The notes beneath the pieces are model-generated. The model had not been told where the DNA came from, made no database searches, and saw nothing but the letters and a program-made list of their open reading frames with translations. The position numbers and the translations under genes are program-made. Positions 7,967-17,225 of a DNA stretch of 64,000 nt are shown here, in pieces (position 1 is the stretch's first letter; every line of letters starts with the position of its first letter). The stretch is from the NCBI RefSeq assembly GCF_017355165.1, contig NZ_JADILK010000024.1:1-64000 (forward strand), read 5' to 3'. The stretch is from Bacillus sp. SD075 (GTDB lineage: Bacteria; Bacillota; Bacilli; Bacillales; DSM-1321).

Positions 7967-8956
7967 TTAAAACTTCTCGGGATATAGTCCTTCCGCTATT
8001 GTTCGTAAGGCAAGGGGGGCACGGATCCCTTCCGCGCCCGCTGAAAGAGGGAGCACGATGATTGCCTTATTTCGAATGGCCGGTACATCCGCCAGTTCAC
8101 TTTTATTCAACAAGAATGCTTCTTTTTGCTTAATGGGGATATCGCCGTAATCAATGATGGCAATGACATCCGGATTCCGATCGACGACTTCTTCCCAACT
8201 GACCTCAGGCCATCCCCCTTCCGTATCGCCAAAAACATTTTGGCCGCCAGCCATGGAAATGATCCCTGTCATGTAATTATTTTTAGCTGCCGTTCTCGGG
8301 ACTTCTTCACCGCTGTCATATACGAAAACATTTTTGGGCTTGCCTGCCGCTTCGATTTTTGCTGTAGTTTCTTTTATATCCCGTTGCATTTCTTCGATGA
8401 GGTCCGCGGCCTTTTCTTCTACATGAAAGATGCGGCCAATATTCTCAATATCTTTAAACACATCTTCCATTGTCGGTGTTGAAGTATTGGAAGACTCCTG
8501 GATATATGTATTGATTCCTGCTTCTTTCAGCTCTTGGACAGTTCCTAATGTTTGTTCCGTAAAGGCACTTTTCCAGCCTGCATATGCAAAATCCGGCTCA
8601 GCTTCAAAGAAAACTTCTTTTGATGGGTATTCCTTGGAAAGCACAGGCACCGTTTCATAGGCATCTTTATACTTGGGCAAAATTTTGTCATCCAAATAAG
8701 CCGTACCTGCCAATGAATCCTGCAATCCCAATGCAAGCATGATTTCCGTGGCATGCTGATTTAGCGAAACCGCCCGTTTTGGGGCCTCTGCATAGGTGAA
8801 TTCATGATCCAGATTCGTGATGACCAGCTCTTCTTTTCCACCCTTTTCACTCTGTTCGCCTCCGTCCTTTGATGCCTCCTTGGAGTTAGTGCATGCGGTC
8901 AATATCATCATTGCCAATAAACTGATGCTTAACAAAATCTTTCGGTAACCAGTCAT
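7967..8956 (-). CDS. btuF: vitamin B12 ABC transporter, substrate-binding lipoprotein
   Basis: A lipoprotein signal with lipobox LTAC gives an acylated Cys at residue 22. The mature part is a cluster-8 (BtuF/FhuD-type) periplasmic-binding fold: RAVSLNQHATEIMLALG in the first lobe, a long linking helix near 160-190, and GWPEVSWEEVVDRNPDVIAI in the second lobe. Iron-siderophore binders share this fold. The cobalamin riboswitch ahead of the operon is what points to B12 or a related corrinoid. It is the third gene after permease and ATPase, 26 bases past the ATPase stop. Confidence 0.85.
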   Translation of the reverse strand: MTGYRKILLSISLLAMMILTACTNSKEASKDGGEQSEKGGKEELVITNLDHEFTYAEAPKRAVSLNQHATEIMLALGLQDSLAGTAYLDDKILPKYKDAYETVPVLSKEYPSKEVFFEAEPDFAYAGWKSAFTEQTLGTVQELKEAGINTYIQESSNTSTPTMEDVFKDIENIGRIFHVEEKAADLIEEMQRDIKETTAKIEAAGKPKNVFVYDSGEEVPRTAAKNNYMTGIISMAGGQNVFGDTEGGWPEVSWEEVVDRNPDVIAIIDYGDIPIKQKEAFLLNKSELADVPAIRNKAIIVLPLSAGAEGIRAPLALRTIAEGLYPEKF

Positions 8957-8982
8957 ATATTTCCCCTCGTATCTATTGTTTT

Positions 8983-9750
8983 TTATATATGTGCTAAAAA
9001 GGTGATATGCGTCTTTTGCGTGACAGGGTGTATGCCGATTTCCGTTTCGACCCCGAACACCTTCCTTATCATTTTTGTCGTCAAGACAGCTTCTGGCGTT
9101 CCCGATGTGATCACTCTGCCATTTTGGATGACATAGATATGATCACAATACATGGCTGCCAAATTTATATCATGCAGGGCTGTCAAGACCGTAACGTCCA
9201 GCTTTTTTACAAGATCCAGCAATTGGAGCTGATGCCTGATGTCTAAATGATTCGTTGGTTCATCGAGGATGATGATGTTCGCTTCCTGGGCAAGGGCACG
9301 GGCTATGAGGACACGCTGTTTCTCACCACCCGATAAGCTCATGAAACTCCTGTCTTCAAATCCATTCATTTCGACGCGAGCTAATGCATGATTGACGATT
9401 CGTCTATCTTTCTCCGTATCTCCCTGAAATAAGCGCTTATGGGGATGCCGCCCCATCCAAACCATCTCTTGTACACTAAAGTCGAAGGACAGGGATGTTT
9501 CTTGACTGACAACCGCCATTTCCCGTGCTGTTTGTTTCGGTGAAAGCCGGTAAAGGTCACGGCCGTCCAGGTGAACAGCACCAGTATGCGGCTCCATGAT
9601 TCGGGAAGCATTTTTTAATAAGGTGGATTTCCCGCTCCCATTCGGGCCGATCAGCCCAACGAACTGCCCAGTTTTAATATGCAGGGATATATCCTCAATA
9701 ATAGGAGTGTCCATTATTGAATAGGACACTCCTTCAATCGCTAATCTCAC
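8983..9750 (-). CDS. btuD: vitamin B12 ABC transporter, ATP-binding protein
   Basis: The GTG at 9750 overlaps the permease stop as GTGA and has GGAGGTGG in front. The frame runs further upstream, but only as a shadow of the permease gene. The 255-residue product has Walker A GLIGPNGSGKSTLL, Q-loop VVSQETS, signature LSGGEKQRVLIARAL, Walker B IIILDEPTNHLD and a switch His in LTALHDINLAAMYC. This is the FecE/BtuD subgroup. It powers the importer with the adjacent FecCD-type permease and lipoprotein. Confidence 0.9.
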   Translation of the reverse strand: MRLAIEGVSYSIMDTPIIEDISLHIKTGQFVGLIGPNGSGKSTLLKNASRIMEPHTGAVHLDGRDLYRLSPKQTAREMAVVSQETSLSFDFSVQEMVWMGRHPHKRLFQGDTEKDRRIVNHALARVEMNGFEDRSFMSLSGGEKQRVLIARALAQEANIIILDEPTNHLDIRHQLQLLDLVKKLDVTVLTALHDINLAAMYCDHIYVIQNGRVITSGTPEAVLTTKMIRKVFGVETEIGIHPVTQKTHITFLAHI

Positions 9751-10865
9751 TTGCCGCCACCTCCAAATGAATATGAACTTCGCCTTAAAAGCCATATGAA
9801 GAATGGTCCTCCACAAAGTGCGGTGACAACGCCGATCGGAAGCTCTTGAGGTGCAAGGACCAGCCGGGCACATACATCTGACCAAATGACGAGGATCATG
9901 CCAATCAATATGCTGCATGATAGAACTCGTTTATGATCTGTCCCTACCAATAGCCGGGCTACATGCGGTACGACCAAACCGATGAACCCAATCGAACCGC
10001 TTACAGCCACAACGGTCCCCGTAACTAGGGACGTAATGATGATCAGAACTTTACGGAAGGTTTCCATATTGACTCCAAGCGTCGCGGCGGCCTCTTCGCC
10101 CATCAATAAGATATTGAGGGAGCGGGATTGTACGATAAGGAAGAAGGAAACCACAAGTACTACAACCGCTGGAATCGGTATGTATTCCCATTTTGCACCC
10201 GCTAAGCTTCCCATCATCCAAAACATCGCTTCACGGATGCCTGAATCTTTTGGTGCAAGAGTAACAATGAAATTAGTGGCAGCCGACATGATCATCGAAA
10301 TCGCTACACCTGCCAATAACAGCCTTGTCGTTTGGATTCTCCCTCCCACTTGAGCCAATAAATAAACGGAAAGCATCGCAGCCATGGCCCCCAGGAAGGC
10401 GCCTAATGACAACGCATATTGGCCGAATATTGGCAGCGCCCCAAAAAGAATGACAAGAGTTGCAGCAACAGAGGAACCAGATGAAATGCCCAGGATATAA
10501 GGATCTGCAAGTGAATTGCGCACCAATGCCTGGATGACGACACCCACTATCGATAATCCCGCACCTACCACCGCACCGAGCAATACACGGGGCAGACGGA
10601 TATCCCAAATGATCCGCTCTTGTGCGATACTCCAATTTACCTCCAGAGAATCGCCGATAAAAGGCAGATGCCCTAATGCGATCTTCCAAGCCGTTAATGC
10701 CGACATCTTAACTGGCCCAAGGGTAACGGCGAATGTAATGGATAATAAAAGGATGCATAGCAAGAAAAATAGCTGGAAACGAAACCTGAGCTTGGCCTTT
10801 CTCTCTAAATGCTCAAGCCTATCCCCGTTCCCATTCAATGAGCTTCTAATCAATGACTCTTCCAA
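9747..10865 (-). CDS. btuC: vitamin B12 ABC transporter, permease (FecCD family)
   Basis: The 372-residue protein has a ~40-residue charged N-terminus and about ten membrane helices. Hallmarks include WDIRLPRVLLGAVVGAGLSI, NSLADPYILGISSGSSVAAT, GEEAAATLGVN (the loop that meets the ATPase) and GSIGFIGLVVPHVARLL. A TTG start at 10865 is supported by AAGGAGG nine bases upstream. It is the first gene of the operon, following the cobalamin riboswitch and its terminator hairpin. Confidence 0.9.
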   Translation of the reverse strand: MEESLIRSSLNGNGDRLEHLERKAKLRFRFQLFFLLCILLLSITFAVTLGPVKMSALTAWKIALGHLPFIGDSLEVNWSIAQERIIWDIRLPRVLLGAVVGAGLSIVGVVIQALVRNSLADPYILGISSGSSVAATLVILFGALPIFGQYALSLGAFLGAMAAMLSVYLLAQVGGRIQTTRLLLAGVAISMIMSAATNFIVTLAPKDSGIREAMFWMMGSLAGAKWEYIPIPAVVVLVVSFFLIVQSRSLNILLMGEEAAATLGVNMETFRKVLIIITSLVTGTVVAVSGSIGFIGLVVPHVARLLVGTDHKRVLSCSILIGMILVIWSDVCARLVLAPQELPIGVVTALCGGPFFIWLLRRSSYSFGGGGK

Positions 10866-10895
10866 TGATGAATTCCTCCTTCAGAAAAACAACAC

Positions 10896-10929
10896 AAAAA
10901 ACCCCAGTCCCTTTAACAAAGAATGGAGT
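10896..10929 (-). terminator. expression platform terminator of the B12 riboswitch
   Basis: On the - strand ACTCCATTCTTT pairs with AAAGGACTGGGGT-like sequence (one bulged C, G-U pairs) and is followed by TTTTTT. It lies between the aptamer and the btuC ribosome site, as expected for a switch that ends transcription when ligand is bound. Confidence 0.7.
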
Positions 10930-11027
10930 TACGAGTATAGGCCACAAAATACGGAGGGACCTAAGTCCGCCTTTTCTTACTCTCGAACACCTCTCCTCTC
11001 AGCGAAGGAAAAATTGGTGATGCTCGC

Positions 11028-11195
11028 TGGGTAGGTCTCCTGGCTTCCATATCAACATTTCCTTTCGTCTTCCCTGACTGACGGTCAAGTGACATCCTGA
11101 AAGAAAACTCCTTGGTTACAGTGGCGCGACCACTCGGGATTTACACCCGATTCCCTGTTACCCTTTGTTCACACAAAGGCACCTAGCGGCATATA
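11028..11195 (-). promoter_or_regulatory. cobalamin riboswitch aptamer
   Basis: On the - strand the leader carries the class signature in order: an AGGTGCC start near 11180, GGGAATCGGGTGTAAATCC, the B12-box core GCCACTGT (plus-strand CAGTGGC at 11120-11126), and GCCAGGAGACC then ACCCAGCGAG at the 3' end. The downstream ABC genes are therefore expected to be repressed by adenosylcobalamin. This gap holds no other gene. Confidence 0.93.
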
Positions 11196-11341
11196 TATGA
11201 ACTTCGCAAAATTTTCCAAACATTAAACACAACGTTAGTATAATATACTCCCCCTCCTTTCACAATTAAAAAAATGGAATGCGGTCTTTTATATAGAAGA
11301 AAATGGATTTAAAGGTTCCTACTATAATGGAAAAATGTTAG

Positions 11342-11821
11342 CTATTGACCCGAATCCGCACTAATTTCCTCATTAATCGAAGTCCGTTCAAAACCGTTCT
11401 TCACCCAAACCTTTTGGGAGGCGATATTGTCACTTGTCGTTTTGGCATGTATTTGCGTCACATTCCATTCCGGTGCCCTCTTCACCAAAAGCTTTAAAGC
11501 TTCGTTCGCCATCCCATTTTGCGTAAACGCTTCACCGATCCTATAACCGACATGAGCCGTACCATTCAGGGGATTGATATCCACAAGATTAATCCTGCCG
11601 GCGATTATGCCTGAACCATCCTTAATCAAATAAAAAGAGGAGAAGGCATCTTCCTGCTCTTTTAATAATTCCTTATGCCTGATTTCAAACGTTCCAAAGT
11701 TATAATAATCATCTCCCTGGCCTGGGACCGTTATCTCGAACAACCTTCTATTATTACAATCAAATGCACATAACGCTTTTGCATCCTGTTCTTTAAGCCT
11801 GGCAATGTATATATCCACCAT
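11342..11821 (-). CDS. GNAT acetyltransferase, RimJ/RimL-like
   Basis: The 159-residue GNAT protein has the early RRLFEITVPG segment, the beta4 strand GRINLVDINPLNGTAHVGYRI and the acyl-CoA loop segment AFTQNGMANEALKLLV (a loose version of Q/RxxGxG/A). SDNIASQKVWVKNGFER closes the fold. Such enzymes acetylate ribosomal protein N-termini or small amines; the substrate here is unknown. It is a single gene with its own start and no operon partner. Confidence 0.8.
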   Translation of the reverse strand: MVDIYIARLKEQDAKALCAFDCNNRRLFEITVPGQGDDYYNFGTFEIRHKELLKEQEDAFSSFYLIKDGSGIIAGRINLVDINPLNGTAHVGYRIGEAFTQNGMANEALKLLVKRAPEWNVTQIHAKTTSDNIASQKVWVKNGFERTSINEEISADSGQ

Positions 11822-12107
11822 TCTTTCATCCTTTCAAAAATGCTAAGAAAATGCGACCTGATATATCATTCATGAAAAAGCATATCCTTCCTCATACATA
11901 TATAATGGAAGATTTATACTTAGCTTGTTCCATCCTCCTCTTTTTTTGTAGCTTCTTATTCAGGCCCTGAATAGAGTTACATACATGAATTACTTAAAAA
12001 GTCAAAAAAATATTATTTTCTTCTGGTAAAAAAACAATGGATGATGTATTATAGTCTTCAGATATTCATTATTCTCATTTGGTTAATCGGAATTAGGAGG
12101 AATATAA

Positions 12108-13496
12108 ATGATTGGTTATGTGTTTTTAAACCTTGCCATAATGCTCGTTCTTTTAGGCGTTTTATTTTACATGAATAAGAAGCATATTTCCTTTACAAAA
12201 AGGGTCTTTACTGGACTTGGTTTAGGGATTGTGTTCGGACTTCTTTTGCAGTATTTCTATGAACCTCAGTCAGAAGCGATCGTTAAATCGGTCGATTGGT
12301 TTAACATTGTAGGGTCCGGCTATGTCAAGTTCCTGCAAATGATCGTCATGCCGCTTGTCTTCATTTCGATCTTATCCGCATTCACAAGATTGAAACTAAC
12401 TAGCAATATTGGAAAGATCAGTGTCCTGATCATCGGAATCTTGCTTGGAACGACTGCGATTGCAGCAGCTGTCGGGATCACCTCGGCCACTGTATTCAAT
12501 TTGGAAGCCGTTCAAATTGAGCAGGGGGAAGCGGAGTTAAGCCGCGGGGATCAAATATCCGAAACATACGGTACGATTCAGGATAAAACGATGCCGCAGC
12601 AAATTCTTGAGTTGATTCCGTCCAATCCGTTCCTTGATTTAACGGGAGCACGTCCAACATCAACCATTTCCGTTGTAATTTTTGCTGCATTCCTTGGGAT
12701 TGCCTATTTAGGGGTCAAAAGGAAACAGCCTGAACATGCTGAATTTTTTGCTAAAATAGTAGATACATTGCACAGCATCGTCATGCGCGTAGTAACATTG
12801 ATCCTGCGTTTAACGCCTTACGGAATCTTGGCGATCATGACGAAGACTGTAGCGACGAGTGATTTGGATGCCATCCTGAAATTGGGGAAATTCGTCGGTG
12901 CCTCTTATGTCGCCCTGATTGTCATGTTCCTCATCCATCTGTTATTGCTGATGCTTGCAGGATTGAATCCAATCGTGTACTTGAGAAAAGCTTTCCCGGT
13001 ATTATCGTTTGCCTTCACTTCAAGAACAAGTGCAGGAGCACTGCCATTGAACATCCAAACACAGAAGCAACTAGGCGTGTCCGAAGGTATCGCCAACTTT
13101 GCCGGATCATTCGGCTTGTCGATCGGTCAAAACGGCTGTGCCGGAATCTATCCGGCCATGTTAGCGGTCATGATCGCTCCAACCGTTGGAATCGATCCAC
13201 TAGCGCCTTCCTTTATAGCCATGTTGATTGCCATCGTGGCCATAAGTTCTTTCGGGGTTGCAGGTGTAGGCGGAGGGGCAACATTCGCTGCCATCCTGGT
13301 ATTATCTGCAATGAACTTGCCAATCGCCCTGGCCGGACTGCTGATTTCAGTCGAGCCATTGATCGATATGGGAAGAACGGCTGTGAATGTCAGCGGAAGC
13401 ATGACTTCCGGTATTCTGACTAGTAAAATAACGGGCGACCTGGATAAGGAACAATTCAGCGAAGAATCATCCTTGAAAATTGAGGCTGAGATGTAA
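12108..13496 (+). CDS. tcyP: L-cystine:proton/sodium symporter (DAACS family)
   Basis: The 462-residue carrier of the dicarboxylate/amino acid:cation symporter family has eight membrane helices and two re-entrant loops. Landmarks are KFLQMIVMPLVFISILSAF, FTSRTSAGALPLNIQTQK (the serine-rich hairpin loop), SFGLSIGQNGCAGIYPAMLA and IDMGRTAVNVSGSM. Sequence and length match B. subtilis TcyP, the main cystine importer. The RBS AGGAGGAATATAA is ideal. A GGAATTA half-site just before it may belong to a CymR-type operator, but the partner half is poor. It is followed by a strong terminator. Confidence 0.88.
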   Translation: MIGYVFLNLAIMLVLLGVLFYMNKKHISFTKRVFTGLGLGIVFGLLLQYFYEPQSEAIVKSVDWFNIVGSGYVKFLQMIVMPLVFISILSAFTRLKLTSNIGKISVLIIGILLGTTAIAAAVGITSATVFNLEAVQIEQGEAELSRGDQISETYGTIQDKTMPQQILELIPSNPFLDLTGARPTSTISVVIFAAFLGIAYLGVKRKQPEHAEFFAKIVDTLHSIVMRVVTLILRLTPYGILAIMTKTVATSDLDAILKLGKFVGASYVALIVMFLIHLLLLMLAGLNPIVYLRKAFPVLSFAFTSRTSAGALPLNIQTQKQLGVSEGIANFAGSFGLSIGQNGCAGIYPAMLAVMIAPTVGIDPLAPSFIAMLIAIVAISSFGVAGVGGGATFAAILVLSAMNLPIALAGLLISVEPLIDMGRTAVNVSGSMTSGILTSKITGDLDKEQFSEESSLKIEAEM

Positions 13497-13501
13497 AAGA
13501 A

Positions 13502-13546
13502 AAAAGCATTGGACTTCCTGTCATGGGAGGTCCGATGCTTTTTTTC
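13502..13546 (+). terminator. terminator of tcyP
   Basis: AAAGCATTGGACTTCC pairs with GGAGGTCCGATGCTTT (G-U pairs allowed) and is followed by TTTTT. Confidence 0.9.
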
Positions 13547-13711
13547 ATTCATATCCCTCATACGAATCCGCATTAACAATTGCAGTGGGATTTTCTTCAT
13601 ACATAATAATTGTGTCACCAGTTAAACTGGACATCCCACTTTACTGAATGATATGTACATCGTGGATTGTTACTGAATGTAGGATGATTGAATAGATAAA
13701 CATTTCTCTTA

Positions 13712-13819
13712 TCATATAATCAGAATATAATCAGATGCAACCAGTTCAAAACCCGGCCAATACTTTTCCAACTTTGCTTTAACCAAGTCTTCAGTAATTC
13801 GATTAAGATGATAAGGCAT
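13712..13819 (-). CDS. 35-residue ORF, possible gene fragment
   Basis: An ATG at 13819 with GCGGAGGAAAAGA just upstream encodes MPYHLNRITEDLVKAKLEKY, then WPGFELVASDYILII and a stop. The ribosome site is good and the peptide looks protein-like, but no family is recognised. It may be a very small gene or the 5' end of a truncated one. Nothing else protein-like is seen in the 13,550-13,890 gap. Confidence 0.3.
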   Translation of the reverse strand: MPYHLNRITEDLVKAKLEKYWPGFELVASDYILII

Positions 13820-13895
13820 TCTTTTCCTCCGCTTCACTGTTACATGAGGTTAATGACATGATCATATAACACACCTATCTAATTTTTTATTAGAA

Positions 13896-13956
13896 CAAAA
13901 AAAGCCACTCTAACATATCAGCTCATGGGAGCGAATATTCTTAAGATGGCTTTTTT
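13896..13956. terminator. terminator near the PAP2 gene end
   Basis: AAAAAAGCCA (13897 on) and TGGCTTTTTT (13946-13956) are inverted copies around a ~40-base loop with an inner GCTC/GAGC pair. T runs occur on both sides, so either direction is possible. Confidence 0.6.
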
Positions 13957-13963
13957 CCTGTGG

Positions 13964-14620
13964 TCACTTTTTAATTTGCCTCGCTGTGTAATGATTGGCC
14001 TGAAAAGCCGATAGCGCCTGAAACATATACTGTACAGCTGCATATACCCCACATGCAAGGAGTATTCCTGCTAGTACATCCAATACAGCATGCTGTTTCG
14101 TAAATAGCGTGGAGAGAATGATCAGTATTCCAAATGCAGTGACACTGGCAAACTCCCATTTATGCTCCCCTTTCCGCTTATGGGCGACGATCATCATGAT
14201 GAATGTAGTCAGTACATGAATGCTGGGAAGACAGTTGACAGGCTGATCATGACTATAAACAATTCGCATTAAATGGGCAAAGATATCGTTCCCTACCACT
14301 TCTGGACGCGGGACTGTCGTTTGCCAAAGGCAATATACAAGAAAACAGAGAAGTTTCCCCGATATCAAACTGCCTAATCCTACGAAATAGTGCCTTCGGT
14401 CAACAAAACAGTAGTAAATGAGCAATCCATAGATATACGGATACCAAAGTAAATAAGGAACGGCAAATTCTTTAATAAAGGGAATCTCCCCATCTATTAT
14501 AGTTGTAACATCGACAGCATGACCTGAAGATTGATTGATGATTGAATAGATGGAACTAGTAATCCCCAAAAGTAATAAATAGGATAACGGGTGAAAGGAT
14601 AATATGGAATTGTTTTTCAT
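13964..14620 (-). CDS. PAP2-family membrane phosphatase
   Basis: The 218-residue membrane protein has about six helices and the PAP2 motifs: a reduced first motif in TTVPRPE (~100), PSIHVL (~132, catalytic His) and TKQHAVLDVLAG (~170, with conserved His and Asp). Relatives dephosphorylate undecaprenyl pyrophosphate or phosphatidic-acid-type lipids, or move inositol headgroups; the substrate is not clear. A single gene followed by a terminator. Confidence 0.82.
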   Translation of the reverse strand: MKNNSILSFHPLSYLLLLGITSSIYSIINQSSGHAVDVTTIIDGEIPFIKEFAVPYLLWYPYIYGLLIYYCFVDRRHYFVGLGSLISGKLLCFLVYCLWQTTVPRPEVVGNDIFAHLMRIVYSHDQPVNCLPSIHVLTTFIMMIVAHKRKGEHKWEFASVTAFGILIILSTLFTKQHAVLDVLAGILLACGVYAAVQYMFQALSAFQANHYTARQIKK

Positions 14621-14849
14621 AGCTCGCTCCGACTTTCAATATATTGGTTTTTTCCAAAGATTATTATACAACATTTTTCACTAGATTAACTCTTTAAACA
14701 CTAAAGTTTATGATTCCCATGAACTAGTGAAATGGATATCTCTTACTTTCCATCAGACTAAAAATGCATAACGAAAGCCATGGCAAACATACCACGGCTT
14801 GAAACTGATACATATATGCGAGAAGGCAAAAGTGATATTCCCGCTTTCT

Positions 14850-16199
14850 CTAGATTTTATTATGGCGTTTTTTCCATACAAACGTTAAGGAAATGAAAAT
14901 GTAGATGCAAAGTGTAATGATCGTAACGGTTATGGATGTCGTGAAAATGATTCCGATCAGGATCGTTATTAAAGCGATGATCGCAGCCCAAGTCGTATAC
15001 GGGAACCATTTTACCGAATAGGCACTTGTTTTTCCGGACTGTTGTTTACGTGATTTCAAATGGGCGAAAGCAATGATCAGCCAAATGAATAATACGGTAT
15101 ATCCCAGCGAACCCATTAGGAATTCGAAGGTCTTGCTTCCAGCGAATAAGGAAATCAGTACACCGCCATATAAAGCGGAAGTACACATTAATATTGCGGG
15201 AACAGGTACTTTCTTCTTGGATAACCGGGAAAAGATTTTCGGAATGCGGCCATCCACGGCTTGTGTATACAGAACGCGGGATGAACCATACAACCCGGAG
15301 TTCATCGATGAAATGATCGCTAATAGAACAACGGCGTTCATAATATGGTCGGCACCTGGAATACCGATCATTTGAAAGACCATGACAAACGGACTTTCCT
15401 GCACCCCGTTTACCTCGTTCCAAGGAATTAAGCTAACGATGATGAAAAAAGGAATGATATAGAAAGAAATGATCCTGACCAATGTACTGCGAACGGCTTT
15501 TGGAACCACTTTTTCAGGATTTTTCGTTTCAGCCAATGTGACCCCGATGATTTCCGTACCGCCATATGAATAGATTACCACCAGCATCGCCGTGATCAAA
15601 CCTGTCGATCCATTCGGAAAGAAACCTCCATGCTCAGTCAAGTTAGAAAAACCGACGGCTGCATGATCACCAAAAGTGACGAGCAGCAACAATAATCCAG
15701 CCATGATGAACACAATGATGACGGTAATTTTAATCAAAGCAAGCCAGTACTCCGTTTCAGCAAAAACCTTTACCGACAGCAAGTTAACCGCAGTTACTAA
15801 AACCGAAACAGCTAATGCCAGTATCCAGATTGGATATCCAGGCAGCCAATATTGAATGAAAATCGCCGCAACCACTGATTCGGCCGCGATATTCAATACC
15901 CACATTTTCCAATAGATCCAATCCAGGAAATAGGCAGGATACTTTCCTAAAATCGATTGGACCAAATCCCTGAATGTTCGTGCACCGCTATTGCGGACCG
16001 CCATTTCAGCTAAGCCTTGCATGATGAATAATAGGATGATGCCTCCTATCAAGTACGCAATGATTACGGAAGGGCCTGCCATATCAATGGCTGAACTGCT
16101 TCCTTTAAATAAACCTGCCCCGATGGCACCGCCTAATGCCATCATCGTAATATGCCTTGAAGTCATTGTCCTCTGTAAATTTCGTTTGTCCGTTTCCAT
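14850..16199 (-). CDS. yvbW: amino-acid permease, YvbW-like, T-box regulated
   Basis: The ~449-residue APC-superfamily (AAT group) permease has twelve helices. The first reads MMALGGAIGAGLFKGSSSAI, the classic amino-acid contact loop, and SYGGTEIIGVTLAETKNPEK marks helix 6-7. ATG 16199 has GGGAGGT six bases upstream; the earlier in-frame TTG lies on the ribosome site. The T-box leader has a specifier region that reads as a leucine codon in either likely register. B. subtilis YvbW is, to my knowledge, a T-box gene linked to leucine, so leucine or branched-chain uptake is the best guess. Transport is not proven. Confidence 0.8.
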   Translation of the reverse strand: METDKRNLQRTMTSRHITMMALGGAIGAGLFKGSSSAIDMAGPSVIIAYLIGGIILLFIMQGLAEMAVRNSGARTFRDLVQSILGKYPAYFLDWIYWKMWVLNIAAESVVAAIFIQYWLPGYPIWILALAVSVLVTAVNLLSVKVFAETEYWLALIKITVIIVFIMAGLLLLLVTFGDHAAVGFSNLTEHGGFFPNGSTGLITAMLVVIYSYGGTEIIGVTLAETKNPEKVVPKAVRSTLVRIISFYIIPFFIIVSLIPWNEVNGVQESPFVMVFQMIGIPGADHIMNAVVLLAIISSMNSGLYGSSRVLYTQAVDGRIPKIFSRLSKKKVPVPAILMCTSALYGGVLISLFAGSKTFEFLMGSLGYTVLFIWLIIAFAHLKSRKQQSGKTSAYSVKWFPYTTWAAIIALITILIGIIFTTSITVTIITLCIYIFISLTFVWKKRHNKI

Positions 16200-16219
16200 A
16201 TCCTTACCTCCCAAAAATC

Positions 16220-16524
16220 AAAAAAAGCATATCGTCTCTTCCTTCATAATCAAATGAAGAAAGAGACGATATGCCTTAAGCTTACCGCGGTACCACTCTT
16301 ATTGGCTCTTTAAGAACCCTGCTTTAAAAACCTTGTAACGAAGGTCAATCGTTAAAACAAAAGAAGAGAATAATTCCTATCTTCCGCTTTACCACTCCCA
16401 GGCAAGTTCAAAGTATCATTGGACTGCGTTGCACCAACCCGCAGCTCTCTTTACCGAATAATGAGCTTTTACTACTCCTGATCATTGCGTTTCAAAAATT
16501 ATATCTGAATATTTTTAATAATAT
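16220..16524 (-). promoter_or_regulatory. T-box leader, probably tRNA-Leu responsive
   Basis: The T-box core TGGTACCGCGG is at 16295-16285 (- strand). Downstream, GCATATCGTCTCTT and AAGAGACGATATGC (16227-16240/16261-16274) form a 14 bp terminator followed by a run of T. Stem I features include AGTAGTA near 16,480 and the apical CTGCGGGTTGGTGC. In the specifier loop (plus 16403-16409) the - strand reads GAACTTG, giving CUU or UUG, both leucine. Uncharged tRNA would pair with the T-box and allow read-through into the permease. Confidence 0.88.
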
Positions 16525-16529
16525 CCCAT

Positions 16530-16558
16530 ACTATACGGACTCAAAGTAAATTTGTCAA
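16530..16558 (-). promoter_or_regulatory. sigma-A promoter of the T-box leader
   Basis: On the - strand TTGACA (16558-16553), 17 bases, then TATAGT (16535-16530), just ahead of the T-box leader. The 225 bases from 16,560 to the next gene contain nothing else I can support. Confidence 0.75.
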
Positions 16559-16784
16559 TAACTTTCTTAGGATAATATTTTCAAAGAAACAAATCATGGA
16601 AAATCGTGTTGAGCCAGCCATATGAAATCCGTAAAACACTATATAAAATACAGTTGATGCCAGTACTCTGGGAAGGTTATTAAAGATGACCGGTCATGAA
16701 CCTAAAGAGTTATTAAGAACTCTTCTAAATGGAATATCCAACAAATAACACTGCCCCTATTTGCAGCCAGACTCTCCTAAATGT

Positions 16785-17018
16785 TTAAAACTCCATCCCT
16801 AACCATGATGCAGCCACCATCAGAACCCCAACGACAATCACTATAACCGGTCCTAAAACAATTAATCCGAATAGCAATGAGACTATTGCGTCCAGGAAAA
16901 TTCGAAATGGTCCCGCTTTTTCCTTTTTATTGGCTTGGTCCGTTAATAAGTCTTCAAGATGACCCACCTTTTGCTTCAATTCCTGCAACTCTTGAATCAC
17001 GCTTGTGTCTTGGTCCAT
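16785..17018 (-). CDS. small coiled-coil/membrane protein, unknown
   Basis: ATG 17018 has AGGAGGT nine to ten bases upstream; the longer frame has no ribosome site. The 77-residue product starts with MDQDTSVIQELQELKQKVGH, a short coiled coil (residues ~5-35). A basic stretch follows (NKKEKAG), then two close hydrophobic helices (~44-75). This suggests a small membrane-anchored protein with a cytoplasmic coiled coil. No family recognised. Confidence 0.6.
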   Translation of the reverse strand: MDQDTSVIQELQELKQKVGHLEDLLTDQANKKEKAGPFRIFLDAIVSLLFGLIVLGPVIVIVVGVLMVAASWLGMEF

Positions 17019-17225
17019 TAAATACCACCTCCTGAAATAACAATAAGTGTTAATTCTATCATTTTCATCCATTTTAAAAAAGTGAAATGTAACTTCGAAA
17101 CCAACTCCATCATTCATTTCCATCCATAAATATGAAAACTTTTTTTTCAAATTATGTCATCAATGATACAATAACAAGGTTGAAATCAAATCAATCTATA
17201 GAACACGTGAGGTATCATACTTTTT

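Noticed and set aside
8126-8660. Frames antisense to btuF
   Set aside because: Shadows of the lipoprotein gene without starts or domains.
9751-9918. N-terminal extension of the BtuD frame
   Set aside because: It lies wholly inside btuC in another frame; the GTG at 9750 has the ribosome site and gives the normal length.
12000-12107. CymR-type operator before tcyP
   Set aside because: Only one half-site (GGAATTA) is convincing; the other half does not match.
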